A stretch of 64,000 nt of DNA from Streptomyces paradoxus (GTDB lineage: Bacteria > Actinomycetota > Actinomycetes > Streptomycetales > Streptomycetaceae): assembly GCF_014202475.1 (NCBI RefSeq), contig NZ_JACHGV010000003.1, positions 466,454 to 530,453 on the forward strand. The letters are read 5' to 3'. The position numbers and the translations under genes were made by a program. Shown here piece after piece: positions 53,384-62,259 of the stretch. Below the pieces are notes generated by a model, which made no database searches, was not told where the DNA came from, and was given only the letters and a program-made list of their open reading frames with translations. Positions within the stretch are counted from its first letter, which is position 1, and each line of letters starts with the position of its first letter.

Positions 53384-53719
53384 GATTGAGGCTCCCTCCT
53401 TGAAACAAGCCGAGTTTAGGGACAGCCGACACGACACTTCGACCCGTCCCCAGTGGTGAGCTTGCCCACACGGAGCGTGATGCGTGGCTCGCTCGACCCG
53501 CGAAATCCCTTGTCGCACCGCGGTACGCAGTACTCCTGCGGGAAACCCTAGCCGTCTCCTGTGGTCAAGGTCTCTGTCATCACGTGCTGCGGGCCACTCG
53601 GTTTCTTTGTCGAGTCCCTACGAATGGCCCAATGATTCTTTGCCCGCCGCCGGACCCTTGTCCCCCGGTTTACCGGTTAGTAGCGTTCGCGATGTCTTCA
53701 AGGGAAGAGGGTGGGCCCG
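53384..53719. other. promoter region between accA2 and a membrane protein gene
   Basis: A 336-nt divergent interval with no gene seen and lower GC than the flanks, especially 53560-53710. It must hold the accA2 promoter and that of the plus-strand gene. No strong palindrome was found. Confidence 0.5.
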
Positions 53720-54196
53720 GTGATACGCAGGCCGGTGGCGTGGGTCGTGGCGGTGGTGCTGTTCGCGGAGGCGTTCGGCGTCGCGGCGCTGAACTGGTTC
53801 CTGGGGATGGTCGTCGACCGGCAGGACATGTCGCTGGCAGGGCTGGACCCGCACATGATGTCGGTGTCGTCGAAGATCGGCGGGATCGCCTTCGGCCTCT
53901 ACTTCGCGCTGTGCGGCCTGGTCGCCCTGCTCGTGGCGCTGCGGGACCGGCCCCCGGCCGGCTTCGGGCGCGTACTGCTGATCAGCGCGGCCGTCGTGCA
54001 CGCCCTGCTGGGCGCGTTCACCTGGGGCCTCGTCGGCTGGACCGCGTTCCTGTTCATGGTGCTGGTCCTCGCCCTGATCGTGCTGCTGCTGATGACGTAC
54101 GACCGTCCGGCCGAGCCCGCCGACGCCGCTCCCGGAAGCGGGAAGAGCGGCGACGGGTCCCCGGTCACTTCTCCGCCGGCGCCCACAACTCCGTGA
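53720..54196 (+). CDS. small integral membrane protein
   Basis: 158 residues from the GTG at 53720, which has GAGGG about 8 nt upstream; a GTG three codons earlier lies too close to it. Four hydrophobic helices ([75 protein letters not shown]) and a Pro/Ser-rich tail. I recognise no family. The 3' end overlaps the convergent maf gene by 32 bp. Confidence 0.7.
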   Translation: MIRRPVAWVVAVVLFAEAFGVAALNWFLGMVVDRQDMSLAGLDPHMMSVSSKIGGIAFGLYFALCGLVALLVALRDRPPAGFGRVLLISAAVVHALLGAFTWGLVGWTAFLFMVLVLALIVLLLMTYDRPAEPADAAPGSGKSGDGSPVTSPPAPTTP

Positions 54197-54785
54197 TGCC
54201 GACGCCCAGTTCCGCCAGCAGCCGCCGCACCAGGGGCAGGCTGATGCCGATGACGTTGCCGTGGTCGCCGTCGATGCCGTCGATGAACGGGGCGGAACGG
54301 CCGTCCAGGGTGAACGCCCCGGCGACGTAGAGCGGTTCGCCGGAGGCGACGTAGGCGGCGATCTCCTCGTCCGTGGGGTCGCCGAAGTGGACGACCGTGG
54401 ACGCGGTGGCGGAGACGTAGCGGCCGGTGAGCGTGTCGTAGACGCAGTGGCCGGTCTGGAGGGTGCCGGCGCGGCCGCGCATCGACTTCCAGCGGGCGGT
54501 GGCCTCCTCGGCGTCCGCGGGCTTGCCGAGGGCCTGGCCGTCCAGGTCGAGCACCGAGTCGCAGCCGATCACGAGCGCGCCCTTGACGTCCGGCCGGGCC
54601 GCCACGACGGACGCCTTCGCCTCGGCCAGGGCGAGTGCCAGCTCGGCGGGGGTGGGGGCGGTGACGGCGTCCTCGTCGACGCCGCTCACGATCACCTCGG
54701 GGGCGAGGCCGGCCTGGCGGAGCAGCCCGAGCCGGGCGGGGGACTGGGAGGCGAGGACGAGTCGCCTGCGGCGCTGAGCGGTCAT
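54165..54785 (-). CDS. maf: Maf family nucleoside triphosphate pyrophosphatase
   Basis: 206 residues. [19 protein letters not shown] at the N-terminus is the Maf signature, followed by the catalytic-type [11 protein letters not shown] and the KPADAEEA segment. Maf proteins hydrolyse non-canonical or pyrimidine nucleotides to the monophosphate and have been linked to septum control. It lies 32 nt after a small membrane protein gene on the same strand, inside the acyl-CoA carboxylase cluster. Confidence 0.9.
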   Translation of the reverse strand: MTAQRRRRLVLASQSPARLGLLRQAGLAPEVIVSGVDEDAVTAPTPAELALALAEAKASVVAARPDVKGALVIGCDSVLDLDGQALGKPADAEEATARWKSMRGRAGTLQTGHCVYDTLTGRYVSATASTVVHFGDPTDEEIAAYVASGEPLYVAGAFTLDGRSAPFIDGIDGDHGNVIGISLPLVRRLLAELGVGITELWAPAEK

Positions 54786-54817
54786 GCAGTCAGGTTAGTC
54801 ACACGGGTGAGGCCGAC

Positions 54818-54946
54818 TCACCTCATGCCGATCACCAGCATGGCCACGAACGTGGCCAACGCCATGAGAACGCCCAGCCGCCGGAGCATGTCCTGCATGT
54901 CGCGGAGTTCTTTCGGCGGTTCGTTCTCGGGGTCGGACCACAGCAT
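54818..54946 (-). CDS. 42-residue single-helix membrane protein (MmpB-like)
   Basis: A short frame of 42 residues between maf and the carboxylase epsilon gene: MLWSDPENEPPKELRDMQDM, a short linker, then a hydrophobic helix LGVLMALATFVAMLVIGM. It has the acidic N-terminus, amphipathic middle and one helix of a small conserved Streptomyces protein that I recall as a morphogenic membrane protein (MmpB). Codon-position GC fits a coding frame. The ribosome site is weak, so expression is not certain. Confidence 0.6.
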   Translation of the reverse strand: MLWSDPENEPPKELRDMQDMLRRLGVLMALATFVAMLVIGMR

Positions 54947-55023
54947 GAGTCCAGCGTGCGGCTTGGCAGAGCGGGGCGCCTGAGTAGGGGTACTCAAATC
55001 GGCGCCCCGCGTTGTTCCGCCGT

Positions 55024-55042
55024 GCGCGGTTCCCCGCGCCCT
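55024..55042 (-). repeat. partial copy of the GGGGCGCGGGGAAC repeat
   Basis: On the minus strand it reads GGGCGCGGGGAACCGCGCA, the core of the repeats at 16841 and 47242 without their downstream part. It lies just past the carboxylase epsilon stop codon. Confidence 0.55.
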
Positions 55043-55055
55043 TGGGGCGAGAGCT

Positions 55056-55265
55056 CTAGCCCGGCCAGTAGGTACGGCCCCACGCCGCCGGCCCCGGCTG
55101 GGGCAGGCGGTGGGCCGCGATGCGGGACGGGTCGGACCAGGAATCGCGGGACGTCGGCGCGCCGGGCGGGGCGGCTGCCGCCGCCGCGGCGCGGGCCCTG
55201 ACCACCGCCAGGGCGGCGGCCAGCTCCTCCGGGGTCGGGTTGCCCCGTACGACCTTGATCGTCAT
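55056..55265 (-). CDS. pccE: acyl-CoA carboxylase epsilon subunit
   Basis: 69 residues. IKVVRGNPTPEELAAALAVVRAR at the N-terminus and SRIAAHRLPQPGPAAWGRTYWPG at the C-terminus are the conserved ends of actinobacterial epsilon subunits, joined by an Ala/Pro-rich linker. It binds the alpha and beta chains and raises activity. It lies 25 nt after pccB, as in S. coelicolor. Confidence 0.9.
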   Translation of the reverse strand: MTIKVVRGNPTPEELAAALAVVRARAAAAAAAPPGAPTSRDSWSDPSRIAAHRLPQPGPAAWGRTYWPG

Positions 55266-55290
55266 GTGGGCCTCCTGGGCTCGCTGCGGG

Positions 55291-56895
55291 CTAGAGGGGG
55301 ATGTTGCCGTGCTTCTTCGGAGGCAGGGATTCCCGCTTGGTACGCAGTTGACGCAGGCCGCGTACGACGTGGCGGCGGGTGTCGGAGGGCAGGATCACGG
55401 CGTCGATGTAGCCGCGCTCGGCCGCGACGTAGGGGTTGAGGAGGGCGTCCTCGTACTCCTGGATCAGCCGGGCGCGGACCGCCTCCAGGTCCTCCCCGCC
55501 CGCCTCCGCCTCGGCGATGGTGCGGCGGTGCAGGATGTTGACCGCGCCCTGGGCGCCCATGACGGCGATCTGGGCGGTGGGCCAGGCGAGGTTGAGGTCG
55601 GCGCCCAGGTGCTTGGAGCCCATGACGTCGTAGGCGCCGCCGAACGCCTTGCGCGTGATGATCGTGATCAGCGGGACGGTCGCCTCGGCGTAGGCGTAGA
55701 TCAGCTTGGCGCCGCGGCGGATGATGCCGTCGTGCTCCTGGTCGACGCCGGGCAGGAAGCCGGGGACGTCGACGAAGGTGATGACCGGGACGTTGAAGGC
55801 GTCGCAGGTGCGCACGAAGCGGGCGGCCTTCTCGCTGGCCTTGATGTCCAGGCACCCGGCGAGCTGCGTCGGCTGGTTGGCGATGATGCCGACCGGGTGG
55901 CCCTCGACCCGGCCGAAGCCGGTGACGATGTTCGGCGCGTACAGCGGCTGCGTCTCGAAGAACTCGGCGTCGTCCAGGACGTGCTCGATCACCGTGTGCA
56001 TGTCGTAAGGCTGGTTCGCGCTGTCCGGGACGATCGCGTCCAGCTCGCGGTCCTCGTCGCTGACCTCCAGGTCGGCCTCCTCGGGGAAGGCCGGTGGCTC
56101 GGAGAGGTTGTTGGACGGCAGGTACGACAGCAGCTGCTTGATGTACTCGATGGCGTCCTTCTCGTCGCCCGCCATGTGGTGGGCGACTCCGGAGGTCGCG
56201 TTGTGGGTGCGGGCGCCGCCGAGCTCCTCGAAGCCGACGTCCTCTCCGGTGACGGTCTTGATGACGTCGGGGCCGGTGATGAACATGTGCGAGGTCTGGT
56301 CGACCATGACCGTGAAGTCGGTGATGGCCGGGGAGTAGACCGCGCCGCCCGCGCACGGCCCGACGACCAGGCTGATCTGCGGGATGACGCCGGAGGCGTG
56401 CGTGTTGCGGCGGAAGATCTCGCCGTAGGCGCCGAGCGAGGCGACGCCCTCCTGGATGCGGGCACCACCGGAGTCGTTGATCCCGATGACGGGGCACCCG
56501 GTCTTCAGGGCGAAGTCCATGACCTTGACGATCTTCTGCCCGTAGACCTCGCCGAGGGCACCGCCGAAGACGGTGAAGTCCTGCGAGAACACGGCGACCG
56601 GACGGCCGTCGACGGTTCCGTACCCGGTGACGACGCCGTCGCCGTAGGGGCGGTTCTTGTCGAGGCCGAAGTTGGTGGAGCGGTGCCGGGCGAACTCGTC
56701 GAGCTCGACGAAGGAGCCCTCGTCGAGCAGGAGCTCGACCCGCTCACGGGCCGTCAGTTTGCCCTTGGCGTGCTGCTTTTCGACGGCACGAGCGGAGCCG
56801 GCGTGTGTCGCTTCCTCGATGCGTCGCTTCAGATCCGCGAGCTTGCCCGCGGTCGTGTGAATGTCGGGCTGCTGCTGCTCTTCCGGCTCGGACAT
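55291..56895 (-). CDS. pccB: propionyl-CoA carboxylase beta chain (carboxyltransferase)
   Basis: 534 residues. Crotonase-fold carboxyltransferase with two halves. GGSARA/oxyanion-type loops are seen as [13 protein letters not shown] and [14 protein letters not shown] in the first half, and [17 protein letters not shown] and [15 protein letters not shown] in the second. It transfers the carboxyl group from biotin to propionyl-CoA to give methylmalonyl-CoA, an extender unit for polyketides. It forms an operon with the epsilon subunit and is divergent from birA. Confidence 0.95.
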   Translation of the reverse strand: MSEPEEQQQPDIHTTAGKLADLKRRIEEATHAGSARAVEKQHAKGKLTARERVELLLDEGSFVELDEFARHRSTNFGLDKNRPYGDGVVTGYGTVDGRPVAVFSQDFTVFGGALGEVYGQKIVKVMDFALKTGCPVIGINDSGGARIQEGVASLGAYGEIFRRNTHASGVIPQISLVVGPCAGGAVYSPAITDFTVMVDQTSHMFITGPDVIKTVTGEDVGFEELGGARTHNATSGVAHHMAGDEKDAIEYIKQLLSYLPSNNLSEPPAFPEEADLEVSDEDRELDAIVPDSANQPYDMHTVIEHVLDDAEFFETQPLYAPNIVTGFGRVEGHPVGIIANQPTQLAGCLDIKASEKAARFVRTCDAFNVPVITFVDVPGFLPGVDQEHDGIIRRGAKLIYAYAEATVPLITIITRKAFGGAYDVMGSKHLGADLNLAWPTAQIAVMGAQGAVNILHRRTIAEAEAGGEDLEAVRARLIQEYEDALLNPYVAAERGYIDAVILPSDTRRHVVRGLRQLRTKRESLPPKKHGNIPL

Positions 56896-56992
56896 CGGGA
56901 TGCGGCTCCCTGCCTGCTCAAAAGGGGGGACGGTTACTCATCCGTAGAGTAGTGGGGGGCCTCCACATCGGCAGTGCGGCGTTTACCACACC

Positions 56993-56998
56993 TAGGGT
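56993..56998 (+). promoter_or_regulatory. -10 box of birA
   Basis: TAGGGT lies 7 nt before the birA ATG with no ribosome site, fitting a leaderless transcript. Confidence 0.5.
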
Positions 56999-57005
56999 GG
57001 CTTGC

Positions 57006-57872
57006 ATGACGCCGCGAGATGCATCAGAGCCGAACCGGAGCCGTTGGTCCGACCTGGACCGCCCGCCCCTCAACGTCACCGCCCTGCGCCGGGGTCTGGT
57101 GCGGCAGGGAGGGCTGTGGTCGGAGGTGGACGTGGTGCCGCGCACCGGCTCCACGAACTCCGACCTGGTCGCCCGTGCCGCGAAGGGCGAGGTGACCGAG
57201 GGCGCGGTGCTGGTCGCCGAGGAGCAGACGGCGGGCCGCGGCCGCCTCGACCGCCAGTGGACGGCGCCGCCCCGCTCCGGCCTCTTCTTCTCCGTACTGC
57301 TCACGCCGAGCGAGGTGCCGGTCGCACGATGGGGGTGGCTGCCGCTGCTCACGGGGGTCGCGGTGGCGACGGGGCTGTCGCGGGCGGCCGGCGTGGACAC
57401 GGCCCTGAAGTGGCCGAACGACCTGCTGGTCACGGTGGGGGGCGCGGAGCGCAAGGCCGGCGGAATCCTGGCCGAGCGGGCCGGCGACGGCGGGGTCGTG
57501 ATCGGGGTGGGCGTCAATGTGTCACTGAAGGCCGACGAACTGCCGGTGCCGACGGCGGGGTCGCTGGGTCTGGCCGGAGCGGTGAGCACGGACCGGGACC
57601 CGCTGCTGCGGGGGATGCTGCGCTCGCTGGAGGACTGGTACGGGAAGTGGCGTGACGCCCGGGGTGACGCGGGGGCGTGCGGGTTGCAGGAGGCGTACGT
57701 GGCGGGGTGCGCGACGCTCGGCCGGGAGGTGCGGGCGGAGTTGCCGGGGGATCGGGCCGTGGTGGGGGAAGCGGTGGCTGTGGACGGAGACGGGCGGCTG
57801 GTACTGGCGACGGAGGAGGGGGTGCAGGAACCTGTCGGCGCGGGGGACATCGTGCACCTGAGGCCGGCGTGA
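57006..57872 (+). CDS. birA: biotin-[acetyl-CoA-carboxylase] ligase
   Basis: 288 residues. It activates biotin with ATP and attaches it to the carrier lysine of AccA2. TGSTNSDLVARA, AEEQTAGRGRLDRQW (biotinyl-AMP loop), LKWPNDLLV, KAGGILAE and GVGVNV are visible, then a small C-terminal SH3-like domain. There is no N-terminal DNA-binding domain, so it is a class I ligase with no repressor role. It is divergent from pccB, whose complex it helps to biotinylate. Confidence 0.94.
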   Translation: MTPRDASEPNRSRWSDLDRPPLNVTALRRGLVRQGGLWSEVDVVPRTGSTNSDLVARAAKGEVTEGAVLVAEEQTAGRGRLDRQWTAPPRSGLFFSVLLTPSEVPVARWGWLPLLTGVAVATGLSRAAGVDTALKWPNDLLVTVGGAERKAGGILAERAGDGGVVIGVGVNVSLKADELPVPTAGSLGLAGAVSTDRDPLLRGMLRSLEDWYGKWRDARGDAGACGLQEAYVAGCATLGREVRAELPGDRAVVGEAVAVDGDGRLVLATEEGVQEPVGAGDIVHLRPA

Positions 57873-57904
57873 GCGCCTGAGGCAGGGCGCGGGCCAGGTG
57901 CTTC

Positions 57905-57979
57905 CAGCCCGTCCGGCGATCGAGGACGAGGCCGTTCAGGCCGAAGCGGGGGTCCAGGGGGCGGAGCTCCCTGGGGGCA
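57905..57979 (+). repeat. dispersed Streptomyces repeat, AGCCCGTCCGGCGA family
   Basis: AGCCCGTCCGGCGATCGAGG, then ACGAGGCCGTTCAGGCCGA, AGCGGGGGTCCAGGGGGCGG and AGCTCCCTGG. This element is found between genes throughout Streptomyces genomes. Its end folds as CAGGGGGCGGAGCTCCCTG, so it may stop birA transcription. Confidence 0.75.
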
Positions 57980-58065
57980 GCGGCAGAGACGCCGGGTTCC
58001 TGTACAACCCCGGGCACCTCACCCGACGGCTGAACCTAACGGAGTGAGCTGGCGCACACCTGCCG

Positions 58066-58071
58066 TAGAGT
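58066..58071 (+). promoter_or_regulatory. -10 box before the adenylate cyclase gene
   Basis: TAGAGT in the interval upstream of cya. A leader of about 40 nt with GGAAGGG before the GTG would follow. Confidence 0.35.
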
Positions 58072-58118
58072 TGAGGCCGGTCGATACATGACCGTGACAG
58101 ATCGGAAGGGCAACACGC

Positions 58119-59225
58119 GTGACCGTCGACGACTCGGGTTCCGGCGAGGACGCGCAGGGCGCCGACTCCGGCGAGGATCCGCTCGCCCTGCGCCTCGAAG
58201 GGCTCATCCTGGGCGCCGAGCGCCGCTACACCCCGTTTCAGGCGGCCCGCAGCGCCGGTGTCTCCATGGAACTGGCCTCCCGCTTCTGGCGGGCCATGGG
58301 CTTCGCCGACATCGGCCAGGCCAAGGCCCTCACCGAGGCCGACGTCCTCGCCCTGCGGCGCCTCGCCGGTCTCGTCGAGGCGGGGCTGCTGAGCGAGGCG
58401 ATGGCTGTACAGGTGGCCCGGTCCACCGGGCAGACCACCGCGCGGCTCGCCGAGTGGCAGATCGACTCCTTCCTGGAGGGGCTGACCGAGCCGCCCGAGC
58501 CGGGCATGACACGCACCGAGGTGACGTACCCGATCGTCGAGCTGCTCCTGCCCGAGCTGGAGGAGTTCCTGGTCTACGTCTGGCGCCGGCAGCTCGCCGC
58601 CTCGGCCGGACGGGTCGTGCAGGCGGCCGACGACGAGGAGATGGTCGACCGGCGCCTCGCCGTCGGCTTCGCCGACCTGGTCGGGTTCACGCGGCTGACC
58701 CGCCGCATGGAGGAGGAGGAGCTCGGCGAGCTGGTCGAGGCCTTCGAGACCACGGCCGCCGACCTGGTGGCCGCGAACGGCGGGCGGCTGATCAAGACCC
58801 TCGGCGACGAGGTGCTCTACGCCGCCGACGACGCGGGCACGGCCGCCGAGATCGCCCTGCGGCTGATCGAGACGATGGCGCACGACGAGACGATGCCGGA
58901 GCTGCGCGTCGGCATGGCGTTCGGCACGGTGACCACCCGTATGGGCGATGTGTTCGGTACGACCGTGAACCTGGCCTCCCGGCTCACCTCGATAGCTCCG
59001 AAGGACGCCGTCCTCGTCGACACGGCCTTCGCCGAGGAGCTGATCCGCACCAGGGACGCCCCGGCCTCGGAGGCGGAGGCGGCCGACGAGGCCGCGGCCG
59101 CGGAGAAGGAGGGCGAGGAGCCCCCGGCGTACCGGTTCGGGCTGCAGCCGATGTGGCAGCGGCCGGTCCGTGGCCTGGGCGTCGTGGAGCCGTGGCTGCT
59201 CACGCGCCGGGACAGCGCGCCGTAG
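58119..59225 (+). CDS. cya: class III adenylate cyclase
   Basis: 368 residues, GTG with GGAAGGG upstream. It makes cAMP. The N-terminal 170 residues are a helical regulatory domain like the autoinhibitory, pH-responsive part of M. tuberculosis Rv1264. The catalytic domain has the metal aspartates in FADLVGFT and LGDEVLYAADD, the Lys of LIKTLGDE, the base-contact region GDVFGTTVN and the transition-state Asn/Arg in TTVNLASRL. No membrane helix. In S. coelicolor cAMP from this enzyme is needed for germination. The C-terminus has an acidic Ala/Glu insert before the final strand. Confidence 0.93.
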   Translation: MTVDDSGSGEDAQGADSGEDPLALRLEGLILGAERRYTPFQAARSAGVSMELASRFWRAMGFADIGQAKALTEADVLALRRLAGLVEAGLLSEAMAVQVARSTGQTTARLAEWQIDSFLEGLTEPPEPGMTRTEVTYPIVELLLPELEEFLVYVWRRQLAASAGRVVQAADDEEMVDRRLAVGFADLVGFTRLTRRMEEEELGELVEAFETTAADLVAANGGRLIKTLGDEVLYAADDAGTAAEIALRLIETMAHDETMPELRVGMAFGTVTTRMGDVFGTTVNLASRLTSIAPKDAVLVDTAFAEELIRTRDAPASEAEAADEAAAAEKEGEEPPAYRFGLQPMWQRPVRGLGVVEPWLLTRRDSAP

Positions 59226-59247
59226 CAGCCGTCGCGTCGGTCGGACG

Positions 59248-59919
59248 TCAGCGGCGGTCGACCGGCGAATCCACGCACAGCCCTATGACCGGCACGCACA
59301 GGCCCGGGTCGTGCGGCTTCTTCGACTCCTCGGGCTTGGGCGCCGGGGCCGGTGTGGTCCGGCGCGGCGGTGCGGGCGGGGCCGGGTCCGGGGCCGGGCG
59401 CGTGGCGTCGCCGCCCGGGGGCGTCGGGGCGGGGGCGTTCGGCGGGTTCGGTGTGTCGGGGAGGGTCGTGGGTGCCGGGGCGGCCGCCGTCGCGGCCGCG
59501 GGCGTGCCGGTCGTGGTGGACGGGGACGGTCGCGCGCCCTTGGCGGCCGGTGACGGGGTGAGGCCGCCCAGGGCCGTGGGCGAGGAGGGGCTCGCGTCGG
59601 GGGCCGCCGGGAAGGTCGCGGCCGTGCCGGCGGCGCCGTCCGTGGCGGTGGTGACGGGCTCGGGGCGGGGCCCGGCCTCGACGGTGCGGGCGTCGGGGCC
59701 CGGGCCGGAGGTCAGACGCAGGAGGATCAGGGCGCCCGCGGCGAGGGCGAGGCCACCGGCGGCGAGCAGGACCTTGCGGGAGCGGGGCTTGCGGTGACGG
59801 CCCCGGGCGCGGGGGGTTTCGGCCGGTGCCGGCTCGTGGGGCGCGGGCGGCTCCCGTCGGCGGGGTGCCGTCACGGTCCTGGTGGCCTGGTGCGGTTTCG
59901 TCGGCGTGTTCGTCGTCAT
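59248..59919 (-). CDS. membrane-anchored Pro/Thr/Ala-rich protein
   Basis: 223 residues, ATG with GGGAGGGA upstream. A basic, Pro-rich cytoplasmic segment (about 55 residues), one helix (VLLAAGGLALAAGALILL), then a 150-residue extracytoplasmic Pro/Ala/Thr/Ser-rich region without a fold. It ends in GLCVPVIGLCVDSPVD, where two cysteines could form a disulphide. I recognise no family. It is convergent with cya and separate from the enoyl-CoA hydratase. Confidence 0.7.
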   Translation of the reverse strand: MTTNTPTKPHQATRTVTAPRRREPPAPHEPAPAETPRARGRHRKPRSRKVLLAAGGLALAAGALILLRLTSGPGPDARTVEAGPRPEPVTTATDGAAGTAATFPAAPDASPSSPTALGGLTPSPAAKGARPSPSTTTGTPAAATAAAPAPTTLPDTPNPPNAPAPTPPGGDATRPAPDPAPPAPPRRTTPAPAPKPEESKKPHDPGLCVPVIGLCVDSPVDRR

Positions 59920-60105
59920 CACGGTCCCTCCCCGATGCACATGCGCCCCCTGTGCGCCGTGGGGGTCGCACGCTATGCGCTCCCATGGGCGTTTGGGCCG
60001 GAGTTGCGGTGATGTCACTCGAACGGGTGGGCGGGGGTGGTGGGGGCCGAGGTGTCCGCCCTTCCGCGGGTGGGGTGCGGCTGCGATGATCGGAGCGTCG
60101 ACCTT

Positions 60106-60121
60106 GTTAACCCGCGTTAAC
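60106..60121 (+). promoter_or_regulatory. inverted repeat before the enoyl-CoA hydratase gene
   Basis: GTTAACCCGCGTTAAC: two GTTAAC arms around 4 nt, ending 11 nt before the ATG and just before its GGAGGG. It looks like a TetR-type operator, but no TetR gene is nearby. Confidence 0.5.
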
Positions 60122-60132
60122 CGGAGGGTGTC

Positions 60133-60933
60133 ATGAGTGAGGAACGGTTCGGGGAGTTCGTGCTGGTGCGGCGACATGAGCAGGGGCACGTCGCGGAGCT
60201 CGTCCTCGACCGGCCCAAGGCCATGAACGCGGTGTCGACGGAGATGGCACGCTCCATCGCCGGGGCGTGCGCGGCGCTCGGGGAGGACCGGGAGGTACGG
60301 GCCGTCGTCCTGACCTCGACGCACGAGCGGGCGTTCTGCGTCGGGGCGGATCTGAAGGAGCGGAACTCGTTCAGCGACGCGGATCTGCTGCGGCAGCGGC
60401 CGGTGACGCGCGGGGCGTACACCGGGGTGCTGGAGCTGCCGGTGCCGACGGTGGCGGCGGTGCACGGGTTCGCGCTCGGCGGCGGGTTCGAGCTGGCGCT
60501 GGCGTGCGACGTGATCGTGGCGGACCGCACGGCGGTGGTGGGGCTGCCGGAGGTGTCGGTCGGGGTGATCCCCGGGGGCGGCGGGACGCAGTTGCTGCCG
60601 CGGCGGGTCGGGGCGGCCCGGGCGGCCGAGCTGATCTTCTCCGCGCGGCGGGTGGAGGCCGCGGAGGCGGGCGAGTTGGGGCTGGTCGACCAGCTGGTGG
60701 AGGAGGGACGGGACCGGGAGGCGGCGCTGGCGCTGGCGGCCCGGATCGCCGGGAACTCCCCGGTGGGGCTGCGGGCGGCGAAGCGGGCGTTGCGGCTCGG
60801 GCAGGGACTGGATCTGCGGGCCGGGCTGGAGGTCGAGGACGCGGCGTGGCGGGCCACGGCCTTCTCGGGGGACCGGGCGGAGGGCGTCGCGGCGTTCAAC
60901 GAGCGGCGCAAGCCGCAGTGGCCGGGGGAGTAG
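60133..60933 (+). CDS. enoyl-CoA hydratase/isomerase
   Basis: 266 residues with GGAGGG before the ATG. Crotonase fold: oxyanion loops in RAFCVGADLKE and HGFALGGGFELALACD, and the catalytic glutamate region GLPEVSVGVIPGGGGTQLLPR. It hydrates enoyl-CoA in beta-oxidation or related acyl-CoA pathways. The dyad overlapping its 5' region suggests repression. Confidence 0.9.
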   Translation: MSEERFGEFVLVRRHEQGHVAELVLDRPKAMNAVSTEMARSIAGACAALGEDREVRAVVLTSTHERAFCVGADLKERNSFSDADLLRQRPVTRGAYTGVLELPVPTVAAVHGFALGGGFELALACDVIVADRTAVVGLPEVSVGVIPGGGGTQLLPRRVGAARAAELIFSARRVEAAEAGELGLVDQLVEEGRDREAALALAARIAGNSPVGLRAAKRALRLGQGLDLRAGLEVEDAAWRATAFSGDRAEGVAAFNERRKPQWPGE

Positions 60934-61007
60934 GGGCCGGAGCGCTCCGGGCGATATCGGCCGTCCCCGTTCGCGTCGTAAACAGGTCAGTCTGGCTGGA
61001 AACTCCC

Positions 61008-61013
61008 TAGCCT
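61008..61013 (+). promoter_or_regulatory. -10 box of the GGDEF gene
   Basis: TAGCCT lies 6 nt before the ATG at 61020, fitting a leaderless transcript. Confidence 0.45.
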
Positions 61014-61019
61014 GGAGTG

Positions 61020-62171
61020 ATGGGTGAGGACAGACGGCTGGCGGCCGTCGTCGCGTTGGCTCAGGGGATGGCGGCCGCACACGGGTCGCGTGAGGCGTGG
61101 CGTGCCGCGGCCGCCGGGGCGTGCCGGGCGCTGGGTGGGAGTTTCGCCGCGCTGTCGGTGTGGGAGCGGGATCTCGGGCGGCTGCGGGTCCTCGTGAACG
61201 TCGGCGAGCTGGCCGAGGGCGAAGAGGAGTTCCCGGAGGACGAGGCCTACCCGGTGCACCAGTTCGCGGAGATCACCGAGTTCCTGCACGAGCAGTGGGC
61301 CGGCGGCGGGGAGCCCGACGCCTGGGTGGAGACCGCCGAGGGGCCCGCCGCCGGGCGGCGGTCCGGGTACTGCCATCAGCGGGTCGCCGCCCTGCGCCGC
61401 CGGGGCCGCGGCTGCTGCGTGGTCGCGCCCATCGTGCTGGACGGCCGGGCCTGGGGGGAGCTGTATGTGGCCCGCCCGGCCGGTGAGGCCGTCTTCGGGC
61501 GGGCCGACGCCGACTTCGCCACGGTCCTGGCCTCCGTCGTGGCCGCCGGCCTCGCCCAGACCGAGCGGCTGGAGGAGGCCCGGCGGCTGGCCTTCACCGA
61601 CTCCCTCACCGGGCTCGCCAACCGCCGCGCCGTGGACGTACGCCTGGAGCGGGCGATCGAGGCGCACCGCAGGGACGGGGCCGTCGTCAGTCTCGTCGTC
61701 TGCGATCTGAACGGGCTCAAACGGGTCAACGACACCCATGGGCACGCCGCCGGTGACCGCCTCCTGGAGCGGTTCGGCTCGGTGCTGTCGCTGTGCGGGG
61801 CCATGCTGCCGGGGGCGCTGGCCGCGCGGCTCGGCGGGGACGAGTTCTGTCTGCTCGCGGTGGGCCCGTCCGCCGACCAGGTCGTGAAGGCGGCCGGCGA
61901 ACTGTGCCGCAGGGCCGCCGAGTTGGAGATCGGGGACGGGGTGGCCTGCGGGGTCGCCTCCACCGAGGACCCGATCGGGCCGGTGCGCTCGGCCCGGCGG
62001 CTCTTCCGCCTCGCCGACGCCGCCCAGTACCGAGCCAAGGCCGAGCGGGCGAGCAGGCCGGTCGTGGCAGGGCGGGCCGGGCCCGACGACCCCGTCGTAC
62101 GGCTGGCGGACGAGCCGTCCCAGGAGGCCGACGGCGAGCGCCGGCGGTTCCGGGGCCGGCACGCGCCCTGA
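61020..62171 (+). CDS. GAF-GGDEF diguanylate cyclase
   Basis: 383 residues from the ATG at 61020, probably leaderless. N-terminal GAF-like domain about 10-185, a coiled linker, then the GGDEF domain from about 195 (FTDSLTGLANRRAV) with intact active-site motif LGGDEFCLL. It should make c-di-GMP, which in Streptomyces controls development through BldD. The inhibitory I-site RxxD is absent: the residues before GGDEF read LPGALAARL. No EAL domain and no membrane helix. The GAF ligand is unknown. Confidence 0.88.
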   Translation: MGEDRRLAAVVALAQGMAAAHGSREAWRAAAAGACRALGGSFAALSVWERDLGRLRVLVNVGELAEGEEEFPEDEAYPVHQFAEITEFLHEQWAGGGEPDAWVETAEGPAAGRRSGYCHQRVAALRRRGRGCCVVAPIVLDGRAWGELYVARPAGEAVFGRADADFATVLASVVAAGLAQTERLEEARRLAFTDSLTGLANRRAVDVRLERAIEAHRRDGAVVSLVVCDLNGLKRVNDTHGHAAGDRLLERFGSVLSLCGAMLPGALAARLGGDEFCLLAVGPSADQVVKAAGELCRRAAELEIGDGVACGVASTEDPIGPVRSARRLFRLADAAQYRAKAERASRPVVAGRAGPDDPVVRLADEPSQEADGERRRFRGRHAP

Positions 62172-62246
62172 CCCAGGCCCGGGGTGTGACGTATTCGGTA
62201 AGGGGTGAACGCCGCCCCCAGTGGTGACATCATCGAATTCACTGCG

Positions 62247-62252
62247 TACGCT
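62247..62252 (+). promoter_or_regulatory. -10 box of hutH
   Basis: TACGCT lies 7 nt before the ATG at 62260 with no ribosome site, fitting a leaderless transcript. Confidence 0.45.
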
Positions 62253-62259
62253 CCTGAAT

